Below are positions 21,297-33,217 of a DNA stretch of 64,000 bases, one piece after another (positions within the stretch are counted from its first letter, which is position 1; each line of letters starts with the position of its first letter). Location: contig CM048750.1 of the NCBI GenBank assembly GCA_026315105.1, forward strand, positions 76,064,297 through 76,128,296. The letters run 5' to 3'. The position numbers and the translations under genes were made by a program. The notes under the pieces are model-generated. The model had not been told where the DNA came from. It saw nothing but the letters and a program-made list of their open reading frames with translations, and did not search any database. The DNA is from Locusta migratoria. Lineage: Eukaryota; Arthropoda; Insecta; Orthoptera; Acrididae.

Positions 21297-22405
21297 CAGA
21301 TGAGAGGTAGCTTTTGTAGCTTTTGTAGATTTGGAGAAGGCTTTTGACAATGTTGATTGGAATAAACTCTTTCAAGTTCTGAAGCAAGCAGGAGTAAAAT
21401 ATAGGGAACGTAAGGTTATTTAAAACTTGTACAAAAACCAGACAGCGGTTGTCAGAGTTGAAGGGCATGAAAGGGATGCAGTGGTTGGAAAGGGAGTAAG
21501 ACAGGGTTGTAGTCTTTCTCCATTGTTGTTCAATTTGTACATTGAGCAAGCTATAAAGGAAAGCAAGGAGAAATTTGGCGAAGGAATTAAAGTTCAGGGT
21601 GAAGAATTAAAAACATTGCGTTTTGCCGACGACATAGTAATTCTGTCAGACACAGCAAAGGACCTGGAAGAGCAATTAAAGGAAATGGACAGTGTGCTGA
21701 AAGGTGCATATAAGATGAACATTAACAAGAGCAAAACTAGGGTAATGAAGTGCAGTGTCAGAAAATCAGGTGATGCTGAAGGAATTAGATTGGGAAACGA
21801 AGCAATAAAGGAGGTAGATGAGTTTTGTTACTTGGGCAGTAAAATAACAAATGACGGTCGCAGTACAGAGGATATAAAATGCAGAATGGCAATGGGTAGA
21901 AAAGCGTTCTTGAAAAAGAGAAATTTGTTAACATCGAATATTGATTTAAACCTAAGGAAGTCCTTTCTGAAGGCATTTGTATGGAGTGTTACCTTGTATG
22001 GGAGTGAGATATGGACGATAAACAGTGAGGACAGGAAGAGGATTGAGGCTTTTGAAATATGGTGCTACAGAAAAATGTTGAAGATTAGGTGGGTGGATCG
22101 CGTAACTAATGAGTAGGTACTGAACAGAATTGTGAAGAAAAGGAATTTCTGTCATACCTTGACTAAAAGATGGGATATATTGGTAGGACACATTCTTAGA
22201 CATCAAGAAATTGTGAATTTAGCTTTCGAGGGAAGTGTATGGGGAAAAATCGCAGGGGAAGACCAAGAGATGGATACAGTAAGCAGATTCAGACAGATGT
22301 AGGTTGTCGCTCTTATGGGGAGATGAAGAGGCTTGCTCAGGATAGGGTATTGTGGAGAGCTGCATCAAACCAGTCTCCGGACTGAAGGCCGCAACAACGA
22401 CAACA
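21297..22405 (+). mobile_element. RTE-type LINE, 3' half with RT
   Basis: It starts inside the RT at FVDLEKAFDNVDWNKLF. A stop at 21421 is followed by a 229-codon frame (21427-22116). This runs through GVRQGCSLSPLLFNLYIEQA, the intact catalytic box LRFADDIVILSD (about 21617), YLGSKI, the LRKSFLKAFVWSVTLYGSE region and FEIWCYRKMLKIRWVDR. A TAG at 22114 cuts the C-terminus, which then continues to the 3' end (actgaaggccgcaacaacga at 22381). It is 5'-truncated and inactive, though the YxDD-type box survives. The sequence is typical of the RTE clade. Confidence 0.9.
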
Positions 22406-22407
22406 TT

Positions 22408-22692
22408 TTTCTTAAAGTCTGAGGGTATTTCGCCTGTCTCATTCATCCTACACACCAGTTCAAATAGTTTTGTCATGGCTGGCTCTCCCAAAGACTTTAG
22501 TAGCTCTGAGGGTATGTCATCTACTCCTGGGGCCTTGTTCCGACCTAGGTCTTTCAGGGCTCTGTCAAATTCATCTCTCAGTATAGTATCTCCTATTTCA
22601 TCTTGATCTACTTCATCTTCTCTTCCTACAACATCGTCTCTAAGTTCATTTCCTTTGTAGAGCTGCTCTATGTACTTTTTCCACCTTTCAGC
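22408..22692 (-). mobile_element. Inverted RTE fragment
   Basis: The minus strand encodes the region just before the RT core: NKAPGVDDIPSELLKSLGEP, then AMTKLFELVCRMNETGEIPS, DFKKN (about 22590-22410). The homologous residues lie at 23630-23770 on the plus strand in the next copy. It abuts the 3' tail of the preceding RTE. The order (sense part left, inverted part right) does not fit simple twin-priming of one insertion. Confidence 0.8.
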
Positions 22693-22724
22693 TTAGTGCA
22701 AGATATCGATCGTTGTTGACCTGG

Positions 22725-23262
22725 GCTGCAGTTGGAGGTTCAGCCACTGGCTGACGGGTCGGGATGAGGCAGCGCGACGCCAGCGCTGGCTGGCGGCCGC
22801 GGTGTCGCCTGGCGGAGACCTCGGCGCGGCGAGAGGCAATTGGCGGCTCGGCGCGGCGCGGCCCGCTAATTAGACCGCCGCGCCGGCCTTTGTGCCTTTG
22901 TCCGCGCCTCGCCTCGCCACGCCTGCGGCTCTGCGCGGCCGAAATTTCCCCCAGAGTCCCGGAGTCAGTTACTGCGCCCGCTACCTGCCGGCCCAGCCGT
23001 CACTGTCGACGGCTACAAGCCTCAGCCGCCGGGGAACACGGGGCGTGGATCTGAACGTGTACCGCCAGCGTGCCGAGTCCACAGTGCGGCTGAACGCTCG
23101 GCAACGTAGCTGCCTCTGCATACCAGACGCGTCCTTTGACGTGCTAGCGAGGTTTGTGGAGCAGCGGTCTGCTCTAGAGGTCTGCGTCTGCCGTGGCGTC
23201 TATGCTCGTTCAAACAGGCACAGGCACCTAGTTCCGGGACAGGCCGGTAGGTGTCAGTGTTA
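22725..23262. promoter_or_regulatory. CpG island between RTE copies
   Basis: CpG and GC content are very high (runs such as ggcgcggcgcggcccgc), in strong contrast with AT-rich flanks. The overlapping ORFs at 22764, 22892 and 23022 are the usual stop-poor frames of GC-rich DNA on both strands. No transposon is recognised. It may be a promoter or first exon of an unplaced transcript. Confidence 0.4.
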
Positions 23263-23309
23263 AATGTTCTTCAAAAGTTAAACTGCCAAGATCGCGAAAT
23301 ACTTATTTA

Positions 23310-24985
23310 ATGACGACAGGAAATGCAAAATGGCTAGGTAGGAGTGGCTAGAAGGCAAATGCAAGAATGTAGAAGACTGTATAAATATGGGAAAAATAGA
23401 TACAACCTACAGGAAAATAAGAGATATTTGGAGATAGGAAATACAGCTCTATGAATATCAAGAAAACCAGTTCTCAGCAAAGAAGGGAAAGCTGAAAGGT
23501 GGACAGAGTATATAGAGGGGCTCTACGAAGGAAATGAACTTAGAGGCAATATTAAGAGGAGAAGATGAGGATGAGATAGGAGATAATATACTGACAGATA
23601 AATTTGACAGAACACTGAAAGACTTAAGTCGAAACAAGGCCCCTGGATTAGATGACATTCCCTCAGAGCTACTGAAGTCCCTGGGAGAACCAGCAATGAC
23701 AAAACTGTTTCACCTGGTGTATAAGATGTATGAGACAGGCGAAGTACCCTCAGACTTTAAGAAAAATGTTATAATCCCCATTCCAAAGAAAGCAGGTGCA
23801 AACAGGTGTGAAAACTCCAGAACTATCAGTTTAGTAAGTCATAGTTGCAAAATATTAACACGAATTATTTACAGAAGGGTGGAAAAGCTGGTAGAAGCCG
23901 ACCTTGCGGAAGATAAGTTTGGATTCAGAAGGAACGTAGGTACACGGGAGGGAATACACACTGTACGACTTATCTTAGAACAGAGATTAAGGAAAGGCTA
24001 ACCTACATTTTTAGCTTTTGTAGATTTGGAGAAAGCTTTTGACAGTGTTGAATGGAATACACTCTTACAAATTCTGGGGTAAAATACAGGGAAATGAGAG
24101 TTATTTACAACTTGTACGAAAGCCAGATCGCAGTTATTAGACTCGAAGGGCATGAATGGGATGCATTATTTGGGAAGGGAGAAAGACAGGGTTGTAGTCT
24201 TTTTACGATCATATTCAATTTGTACATGGAGCAGGCGGTGAAGGAAAGTAAGGAAAAATTTGGAGTAGTGATTAAAGATCAGGGTGGAAAAAAAACTGTT
24301 TTTTTTCTGATGACACTGTAATTATGTCAGAGACAGCAAAAGACCTGGAAGAGCAATTGAACGGAATGGACAGTGTGTTGAAAGGTGCGAATAAAATGAA
24401 CATTAACAAGAGCAAAGCAAGGGTAATGAAATGCAGTCTTAGAAAATTGCGATGCTGAAGGAATTAAATTAGGTAACGAATCAATAAAGCGATAAATGAG
24501 TTTTGTTACTTGGGTAGTAAAATAACACATTACGGTCGCAGACAGAAGGAATAAAATGCAGAATGGCAATGGGATCAAAAGCGTTTTCGAAAATGAGAAA
24601 TTTATTAACATCGAATATTAATTTAAGCATAAGGAAGTCTTTCCTAAAAGCATTTGTGTGGAGTGTTGCCTCGTACGGGAGAGAAACATGGACGATAAAC
24701 AGTGCGGATAGAAAGAGAATAGAGGCTTTTGAAATGTGGTGCTACAGAAGGATGATGAAGATTAGGCGAGTAGATCGCGTAACTAACGAAGAGGTATTGA
24801 ACAGAATTGTGTGGGGTTAAAATCGCAGAGGGAGACCAACAGACGCATGTAGTAAGCAGATTCAAATGGATGTGGATTGCCTTTCTTATGAGGAGATGAA
24901 AAGGCTTGCTCAGGATAGAGTAGGGTGGAGAGCTGCATCAAACCTGATTCCTGACTGAAGACAACAAAAACAACAACAAAATTCG
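23310..24985 (+). mobile_element. RTE-type LINE, longer copy, decayed
   Basis: It begins upstream of the RT, with a 155-codon frame (23534-24001) containing NKAPGLDDIPSELLKSLGEP, DFKKNVIIPIPKK and DKFGFRRN. A stop at 24001 precedes FVDLEKAFDSVEWNTLLQ. The frame at 24052-24321 carries GERQGCSLFTIIFNLYMEQA. The catalytic box is frameshifted and reads FSDDTVIMS near 24305. The C-terminal block at 24563-24820 has RKSFLKAFVWSVASYGRE and FEMWCYRRMMKIRRVDR. The 3' end is ctgaagacaacaaaaacaac at about 24955. Several stops and indels make it inactive. Confidence 0.9.
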
Positions 24986-25880
24986 TTTTTGAAATGGCTG
25001 TCTCAGGTACTTAAAAAGAGAATTACTCAAGTTTTCTTTTTTTTACGTTGAATAATTTAAAATTCATTTTAATATATTTAAATTAATTACCTGTCACAAC
25101 AGTGTTCGAAATATCATGTTAATTTATTTGGTATTTTATGTCGAAGCACCACAATGATAATTATCATAAGAACATTTAATACAAGAAATATTTAGGCTTC
25201 TTGCACAATTAATGAAGGAAAATTGTTTACAAAAACTTTTTTTTCGAAAGATCTGAGGAGAAACATACTTAACTGACATTCCTGAAAGCTTTTCTTTCGT
25301 TAGAATCTATTGTTGATGACAAGTGATAATGGACTAAAGATTGTACTGTGTAAGGGAAGAGTTTCAGTGATTTATTGCACAAGAACCAAACCTTATACAT
25401 GTATCATACATATGTCATTTTAAAGACAAAACCTACAAGACTTTTATTTACTCATTTATAGCGTCATCGCGCATTTTGGTAATTGGCCGATACCCAACGC
25501 TAGTCGCAAACATGGCGAGTTCAGGTGTGGAGCGGGCTTTCTGTATGTTGGAGCTCGACAAGAGTTCTACAGCTGTTCAGCGAATGTTTAGAACCAAATA
25601 CCTTAAGACGCCACCAACAAGGAAGGCCATTTACCACTGGTACAACAAATTTGTTACGACGGGTTGCCTGTGTCCCGCAAAGAGAAGCGGACGTCCTAGT
25701 GTGAGCGAAGTGAATGTGGAGCGCGTAGAGGCATTCATAAGGAGTCCAAAGAAATCGGTGCACGGTGCATACCGTAAAATCGAAATGGCTCCAATGGTGG
25801 TTTGAAAGTCCTGCGGCAGAAGTTGTCTATGAAACCACTCAAATTGGAGCTAGTGCAGAAGCTCAATGAAGACGAAGAAA

Positions 25881-27249
25881 GCCGCGGCGGAATGGCCGTG
25901 CGCACTAGGGTTGCCAACTCGCCCCTATTATACGGGAACTCCCGTATTTTTCTTAATTTTTAAGCCAACTCCCCTCTCCCGTTTTTATTTTAAACGGAAG
26001 GTTGTATCTCCCGTATTTGAGGAATATGACACCGATTAATATTTAAACCTGCCGCATATTTTTCAAATCTTGTTGCTGGACTATTGTTACAACATTGATT
26101 AATAGATACGGCATAGTATTATCGATACAGTTACTACAGCGTTTGTAGGGAACACAAAACGAAACACAAACACGGTGCCGCGAGTCACGTTACGATTATC
26201 TTGTTTCTCTGTCGTTCTGCCTAATCCGAGTTACGTGAAATAGAAGAATCGAAAATTCAGCCTATAATGGAGTCCTGTAGTGCCATTGCTTTGTCAAAGA
26301 AAATTTTGCAAAGAAAAGATGACTCATTGTTTGGAAGCAAAACACACAAATTTTAAATAGATTAGATCCTGACAATCAGAAGAGAATTCAAAGTAAGGTT
26401 GTTGAATTTTATGATGCCTTTCACACTTAACATTGTAAAAAATGTAAACATTTCTGAAAATGCTACATTTCACTCCTTCCTCCCATTGTCCCTAAAGAAT
26501 TCGGTTGATTTTAATGATTTTCAGAACATGATTACTCATACTCAGGTTGACATAAATGAGGGTAACATGTATGATGAATTTTGTTCTTTGAAAAATATAA
26601 TAAATTAAAAAATTGCCACCAATGGTACCACAGTTGTAAAGTGGGTATTCGAGATGAGGTAGAGGCCAAGGGAATTAAAGCCAAGGAGATAAATAAGATT
26701 CTTGGGTTTGTTTTCAGTATTGAATAGCAAATGGTCTCATGATAGGAACTGTTGCAATCAAGATTTAATGAAAGCTAAATTACCAATAAGTGTCAATGTT
26801 TGTTACACATGTGATCAATTTATCAAATTTGTAATGAACGATCGCAAACGTCAGACTGCTGCCAAATGTGTAAACAAATATAGTTTTAAGCGAAAAATTC
26901 CGTAAACATTAAGTTTATAATTGTTATGAAGAAATTTTGTGATTGGTCCATGCAATAAACCTGTTTTAAGATGTAAATAAATTGTGTTAGGCCTATTCAT
27001 TTTGTCGAGTCGAAGTCTCCCTTAAATTGACATAAAAAGTTGGCAAGTGTTAGGTCTATTCATTTTGTCGAGTCGAAGTCTCCCTTATTTTCACAAAAAG
27101 ACTTGGCAACCTTAGTGCGCACTGGGACACCTTGCTACGGTGAGCGCGGCCGTTCCACGTCGGAGGTTGAGTCCTCCCTCGGGCATGGGTGTTTGTGTTG
27201 TTCTTAGGGTAAGGTAATTGAAGTAGTTTGTAAGTTTAGGGACCGATGG
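25881..27249 (+). mobile_element. SINE B inside the DUF4817 transposon, split by a hAT
   Basis: The head start (gccgcggcggaatggccgtg) lies at 25881-25905. It continues after the hAT at 27123 with ttgctacggtgagcgcggcc, B box GGTTGAGTCCTCC, and the body to gttagggaccgatg-like sequence at about 27249. The extreme tail is missing. Confidence 0.8.
25906..27114 (+). mobile_element. hAT transposon relic with 8-bp TSD
   Basis: The 12-bp TIRs are TAGGGTTGCCAA at the left and TTGGCAACCTTA at the right. The 8-bp duplication GTGCGCAC lies at 25898-25905 and 27115-27122, the length typical of hAT. A dimerisation-domain-like frame at 26702-26905 reads GLFSVLNSKWSHDRN, then an Asn/Cys-rich tail with CDQFIKFVMNDRK. 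Other transposase pieces lie at 26340-26610. It carries many stops and is inactive. Near the right end a ~61-bp direct repeat (26987 and 27048) is duplicated. Confidence 0.8.
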
Positions 27250-27923
27250 GCTTTGTAACTTCTAAAACTGTAAGCGACATTCTTTTTCGCACTGTCACTG
27301 GATATTGCTACTTGGACATGTTGCAGCAATGGTTGATGACTCAAATACGCTCGGAGTCACTGTTTATCTTTCAGTAGCGTGCAGCTCCACCCAATTTTTA
27401 TCGTTAAGTTTGTGGGTAACTGTACACGGAGCTGTCGCATCGATGCATCGACCGTGGTACAGAAGGGGACACCTGTTTAATGAAAGTGTTAGGTCTATTC
27501 ATTTTGTCGAGTCGAAGTCTCCCTTATTTTCACAAAAAGACTTGGCAACCCTAGTGCGCACTGGGACACCTTGCTACGGTGAGCGCGGCCGTTCCACGTC
27601 GGAGGTTGAGTCCTCCCTCGGGCATGGGTGTTTGTGTTGTTCTTAGGGTAAGGTAATTGAAGTAGTTTGTAAGTTTAGGGACCGATGGGCTTTGTAACTT
27701 CTAAAACTGTAAGCGACATTCTTTTTCGCACTGTCACTGGATATTGCTACTTGGACATGTTGCAGCAATGGTTGATGACTCAAATACGCTCGGAGTCACT
27801 GTTTATCTTTCAGTAGCGTGCAGCTCCACCCAATTTTTATCGTTAAGTTTGTGGGTAACTGTACACGGAGCTGCCGCATCGATGCATCGACCGTGGTACA
27901 GAAGGGGACACCTGTTTAATGAA
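27046..27923. repeat. 439-bp tandem duplication, two copies
   Basis: Copy 1 is 27046-27484 and copy 2 is 27485-27923, with only a few differences. Each unit spans the hAT right end, the 3' half of the SINE and part of the DUF4817 transposase. The duplication therefore postdates all three insertions. Copy 2 keeps TTGGCAACCCTA, the exact complement of the left TIR, while copy 1 has a C-to-T change. Confidence 0.93.
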
Positions 27924-28486
27924 ATGACCCAGATCAACAGGTCTCACTGCTTTGACTTTTTCCTGTGTGGTCACATTAAAGATCTGGTGTATGTATCACT
28001 TCTACCACGTGTGTAGCAGAGCTCTGGAAGAGAATACCGGAAACGACTGCCACAGTTGACGATGCCATGCTGAGACGGGTATGGCGACAATTAGGTTGAC
28101 GTCTGCCGATTCATTCATTCATGGTTCGCATATCGAATGGTAGTAGAATAAACTTTCAGAGTTTCTCTTCAAACTGCAGTAAATATGACATCCGTACAAT
28201 GTTTGGTTTTTGTATAATAAATAATTGAAAATGTTCCCGGATTTTATGTATACTTTGTATATTTATGTATTCTTTATTCTTCCTGTCTCTTTGTATACAA
28301 ACAATAACGCAACATCTATACTCTGCTTTTCCGTGAAGGAACTGGTTCCACGAATTTACAACGATTATTTATCATCTTTCCACAGCTCACAATAGCGGTT
28401 AATTTTGTAATAAATTTTAATGACAATAGTATTTAACGCTTTATATTACCTAAATTAATACTGTAAATTGCATTTGGAGTTATTTG

Positions 28487-28489
<3 letters not shown>

Positions 28490-28551
<62 letters not shown>
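28490..28551. repeat. (TA)n microsatellite, about 31 units
   Basis: An uninterrupted TA dinucleotide run. Confidence 0.97.
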
Positions 28552-28553
<2 letters not shown>

Positions 28554-29950
28554 ATAAAATAGAGTATTTTATTATGGAATAATATTTGATATTATGAATT
28601 TTATTTAAAACTTGTTAAATTTCTAACAGAACAAAAGTTCCTCCATTTGAGATCAGATCCTGATAATAAGCACTGAGAGCCATGCACGCGACTGCATGAA
28701 GTATTTCGACACACCACATCACGTCTCACATTGACTACTAAGATGTATGGTGTTTCAGTTGCGCTTGAAGTTTGGAGCTCTTTTTCTCGTAATTTTTTGG
28801 ATAGAGCACTTTGAAACTTCTATTACTGGAAACCCTTGATGTATCCAACTAACATGTGAAGTCTCATCTCGACTAACTTTCCGAGACCTAAGGTCTCCTT
28901 CTGAGACAGAGGATAAATCTGTTCTTCCGATTTCCATGCTTTAAAAGCATTCGAAGGCATATGAGACCAGGAGACATCGTTCCATAAACTTACTTTTTAC
29001 CACTGAGTTTCACTTCCCTAGAGAAAAAATTAAAATTATTAGTTTCCGTTTCGTGAGTTAGTCCAAGAATGTTTTTCAGTCAATTTTGTAGAAAGTATAC
29101 ATTAAATAATTTAAAACTTCTGCACGTGGAAGTTTCACTTATGAAGGAATGGGGTCTGTGGATCTAGTACCGGGCTGTGACGATGTCTTAGTAATATAAA
29201 GTACCCACAGGGCAGCTACTACAGGTAATATTTTCGGGGATGAAGGAAAATCAAACTTCCTTCTTCACAACTGCGAGACGAGGAGAAGTCTTTGACACAC
29301 AAAGCCGGCGTAAGATTTCAAGTATTAACTGAGTACTTTACAATTACGTCAAAAACAATGTTGGCGTAATAGAAATGTGAAACTCAGAATGAAAAGTTCT
29401 GCTGAAGAGCACCGTAAGCTGGCGCAGTCGTTTATTACAAGTGCCATTTGACTTTTGTTTCCAGGAGAGGCTGGAAAAATCGAAGGCATTAGTATTAAGC
29501 TTTCGAGATTCCAGTGGCGTGACGCGGTATCGAAAGCCCTGCGTTTCGTTACAGTGTATTTTCTTTGGCTTTTCTGTTTGAAATAAATCTATTCGCTGTA
29601 ATGGAACAAATGCTAATAGAAAAATAGCGACAATTAAAAAGAAATCACAATGAATCCGCCTATGAATAGTAGCGAAGAATGAAACAACTGACAGCAAGAA
29701 ATTTCGACTGATATATTCAATTATTTTTTTTAGTTACTGTGCTAGATGCCATTTTATCGTTTTTGTCCAAAACCTTGTGTATCTAGTGTAAAATGAGCAA
29801 ACTTTGAAAGTACTTCTTGAAAATTAGTACTCCTTTTGATTATTCATTACACGTTTGTGTTGAGCTACTTAAATATTTTTAAAAAGTCCTCTACTACGTA
29901 GAACGAATTATTGTGAAGAATAGACTCGGTCTGCAGCAACAAACACTATT
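28552..29950. other. Unassigned AT-rich sequence
   Basis: No known element or domain. The ORF at 29344-29697 (minus) has no recognisable motif. Confidence 0.3.
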
Positions 29951-29957
29951 ACTGTCC

Positions 29958-30165
29958 ACCGAACAGGTGGCGAAATGGTGAGCATACTGATCTCGCTTTC
30001 GGGAGGTCAGCGGTTCAAATCTCTCTCTAGCCACCCACATTTTCCTACTCCCTGATTTTCCTGAATCATCCCGTGCAAATGCCGGGATGGTTCCTTTGTA
30101 AGGGTACCGTCGATTTCCTTCCCAATCCTCATCTTTCTTCTCTAACGACCACAGTGTCGTGTTTC
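29958..30165 (+). mobile_element. SINE D (tRNA-headed)
   Basis: The head has an A box-like GGTGGCGAAATGGTGAGCA and a B box (GGTTCAAATCTC). The body has cctgattttcctgaatca, aaatgccgggatggttcctt and ctctaacgaccacagtgtcg. These align with the minus-strand SINE D at 46605-46836. The 3' end is near the LTR-like repeat, and a second SINE D tail-like piece lies at about 31010-31066. Confidence 0.7.
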
Positions 30166-30186
30166 TACAAGAAAAAATCCTCAGGT

Positions 30187-30923
30187 TGTAATATATTTAG
30201 CCAGGAGGGTTCCGTTTGTTTAAATAACTGAAGTATTCGATACCATAATTGGTCATAGTATTGTAGCCTAATATTCTATGTTTATATTACATAAGCATCT
30301 TATGGCTCATCTGTCAAGTCTCATTATTATTTGCGTTACTAGGGTTTTCTAACAAACTAAATTAATTAACTATTGAAAGTCGTAACAACAATGTAAACAT
30401 ATATTAACACTGCACTAAATGTTGTTTACTCACGATCTTTTCTACTGTTTATTTTGATGCAAAAAAAACTTATTATTATATCTGTCTTACTTTTATGTAT
30501 CTTTGCATAAAGCAGGAGTCATTAATGTTTATTGAAAATTGTTAAATATTTAAATGTTGAACTTCCGTGTTCTAGAAGGTTCTAGAAATGAGATTGTGTA
30601 TTTATACGCGCGAATTGGCGCGAACTCAGTAAGTCTCTGTTGTGAGTATGTACTAGTAGTCGGGAGTATTATGGCAGTCTTTGTGGAGTAACATTTTATT
30701 AGTATGGAAGTGTGTTGTGAAATTGCTTTATCAGAAATGGATGAATAAAAATACTTAAAAATTAAATGAAAGTGTCACAAATGTAGCTTCCTGAAAAGCC
30801 AAGAACCCGACGTCATAACATAATTTTGTAATGTGTTAACGGCAGGCGAGCTACAAGATCTTCGAGACCACTGAACATCTACAACAGGTGATGTATATAA
30901 AAAGGTGGCGTTCATTTATGTCC

Positions 30924-30985
<62 letters not shown>

Positions 30986-30990
30986 CGCCA
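30187..30990 (+). mobile_element. LTR-like dispersed repeat, copy 2 (putative solo LTR)
   Basis: It aligns end to end with 9651-10417: same TGTAATATATTTAGC start, same ATGCGCCA end and the same order of signals. The heat-shock element is at 30570-30587, a TATA box tatttata at 30599-30606, a TCAGT initiator at 30626-30630 and AATAAA at 30744. A 57-nt poly(A) run (30927-30983) precedes the end. Copies differ by scattered substitutions and small indels. Confidence 0.5.
30570..30587 (+). promoter_or_regulatory. Perfect four-unit heat-shock element in LTR-like copy 2
   Basis: The array is identical to that in copy 1 (TTCTAGAAGGTTCTAGAA), with the same spacing to the TATA box and initiator. The flanking sequence has diverged more than the array. 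Confidence 0.7.
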
Positions 30991-31069
30991 CAAAGTCAAT
31001 GTACAGTCGTTGAGCACAAGTTCCACCATGGAATCAAGCCTGACCACATTGTCGATTAGACGTTAAACA

Positions 31070-31558
31070 CTTCTTTATTATTACTGCCTTTCCGGCGTAT
31101 TGCTACAGTAGATGAACTTTCATATATATTTAAATCTTACTTCACTCGTGTTGCTGAACTAGTAGGGTTGTGGTCACCATGTGGCAATGACTCTCCCTAC
31201 TTCACTTAAACCTAGGTTATTTTGTAAATTATGATGAATAAACGTATTATGAGGTTCTGTTTGTTATTGTTGACTCTCTACAGAGGTGCCTTCCTCATTT
31301 ATGCGTGCCATCCCCCCCTCCCCTACTTAGGTCCGAATATTACTCCCTCATTTCTCAGTCGATCTCCTTCTTCAAACGATGCGCGTTGTCCGTGTTTATC
31401 AATGGAATTAATTCGAATGTCCTCAGACATATAAGCATGTCTTGCGACAGTCGTAATAAACGTCTATCTCTGTTTGAGACTTACATAGTGGAAAGTATGA
31501 GAAGTGTGAGGTGATCTGGAAGTTTGGATCGGTCTGGAAGAATTGTGGGAATAGTGTA
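31070..31558. other. Unassigned sequence
   Basis: No known element. The ORFs at 31231 and 31305 overlap in different frames and look like chance frames. Confidence 0.3.
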
Positions 31559-31559
31559 G

Positions 31560-32233
31560 TACGAGGCGCGTTTTTTAAGTAAGTTCCGTTTTGTTGTAGA
31601 CACTGGTAGTTGGCTCGCATGCCGCAACGAGTGCGTGTGTCGTGTACCGGCTCAGTGCCAGCTCTGTAGCTAATCTGTGCTTTTAAAACGTTTCAGACTA
31701 TCAGCTCGCCCGCCGCTTGTGAGGTTCGCTCAGTGATCCTTTTCTTTTTCAGCAAGGAACCTGTCTGCTGCAGAAATTCATTGATACTGTGATACTGTTA
31801 CGAGTGAAAGCAAAGTGCGTCAGCGATTACGAGAATTCAAAGATGACCGTGACAACGTCCATGATCAGGACCGCTCGGGTCGCCCTTATTCGAATACAGA
31901 CCATTTGGTAGCTTCAGTTGAAAGAGAGGATTCGTGAGAACAGGGGTTCCACGTCCACCTCAAACCCCACCTCAGTGGCAACCGTTACAATGATGACGAC
32001 GACGTGAAAACGGCAGTGAATTCTTCGTTATCGGAGCAGGAGGCAAGATTTTATGAAGAGGGTATTGTAAAATTGGTTGAGTGGTACGATAAGTGTTTGA
32101 ACAAACTTGGAAACTAGGCCGAAAAATAGAGTAATGTATGCACTTTCTGAAAATAAATTTACTTTTCTGAAATAACCTTTCGTTGTGTCCTTATGTTCAA
32201 ACGGAACTTACTAAAAGAAAAACACGCCTCGTA
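31560..32233 (+). mobile_element. Mariner element, internally deleted
   Basis: The TIRs are TACGAGGCGCGTTTTTTAAG at the left and the reverse complement (acacgcctcgta) at the right, with TA at both edges. Transposase pieces remain: an N-terminal HTH-like segment with VRQRLREFKDDRDNVHDQD, RSGRP (about 31810-31890), and a C-terminal segment EEGIVKLVEWYDKCLNKLGN (about 32056-32115). The catalytic DDD core is deleted. Confidence 0.75.
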
Positions 32234-33200
32234 GTTAACGCGACCGATCGCGAAAAGCTTGAATTCAGGACTTGACTCTCGATCCGGCAGAAATCTTAAT
32301 GTGTCATCATTCAATTGTACAGATGCTGCTGCTTCATACTCGCAACTGCGAATACACTTCTTGTATGTTATGGCGGAATTAAAGAGAGAGAAAAGAGGGG
32401 GGCGGTAATGTCTTTAAGGTTCCAGAGAGTTAATTATTTGAAAGTGAGCACGTAAGTATCCATCATTTTCCCCTATTTCTACCCTCGGTCCTGTTACCAA
32501 GACACTTTGTACCAATGTTTCTACTTGTGACAATACAAAATTCCAATATTCGTTAATCTAAGGGACTTAACTGCTGTGGTCATTAGTCCCTGAGCTTACA
32601 AACTACTTACACTATTCTGCTGCGGATGTGATAGACAGAAGCACTGCTCGTGACGCGCCGTATTGCTTCGTACCTCGTCGGGGTATGAAGACAAGAGTTT
32701 CTTTTCACTAACCTGGTATCTTCATTCGCTGCTGTTTTCCCCTGCGCAGAAGGGTCGTATACCTGTTATTTCTTGATGTGAGGCTGAAATAGTGGTGTAA
32801 TGTGTCTATGATTTAACAGTCACGAATGTCACACGAAATTTCTGGATGCCAGTGGCTTTTCTTATTTTATTTATGATTTACTGCTCCTTTATAGAATATA
32901 TAATAGAAATTCATAAGTATTCAACAATTTGATGTCACAATGTACGCGATAAACACATACGATTGAAAAGGATGTGATGCATCTGACGCCCTTACTCGAC
33001 TCTTAGTTGTTAACGGTCTGGGGCGCTTAGCTTGACTGAATGCGCGTCTGTGGAAACATTTTGGCGCTAACGGGACATTCTTCAGTGTAGCGCCTGTCAT
33101 CTAGTAAACCTATATTTAAATAATGGTTATATAATAGAAAAATAGATGTGCACAAGATAATTGCATTGTACACTCACTTAAATTAATTACTGTATACGAA
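32234..33200. other. Unassigned sequence with a SINE tail fragment
   Basis: A minus-strand SINE body piece lies at about 32555-32613 (aagggacttaactgctgtgg, cattagtccctgagc, ttacaaactactta). The rest is unrecognised. Confidence 0.5.
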
Positions 33201-33217
33201 ATATTTATTAATATGCT

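Larger units (their letters stand above)
25354..28238 (+). mobile_element. DUF4817/mariner-like DNA transposon, split by nested insertions
   Basis: The 38-bp TIRs match: left 25354-25391 (gggaagagtttcagtgattt...) and right 28201-28238 as its reverse complement. The transposase N-terminus (25476-25805) shows the helix-turn-helix of this family: SSGVERAFCMLELDKSSTAV, TRKAIYHWYNKFVTTGCLCP, KRSGRPSVSEVNVERVEAFI, RSPKKSVHGAYRK. The C-terminal part resumes at about 27250 and includes LTAFDFFLCGHIKDLVYV (27937-27990). The catalytic region between is lost or degraded, and a SINE carrying a hAT element sits in the gap. Confidence 0.75.

Noticed and set aside
22381..22692. Twin-priming inversion of a single RTE insertion
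   Set aside because: The inverted part is on the 3' side of the sense part, opposite to the expected arrangement.
22764..23263. Three ORFs in the CpG island
   Set aside because: Stop-poor GC-rich DNA gives open frames on both strands; no domain is recognisable.
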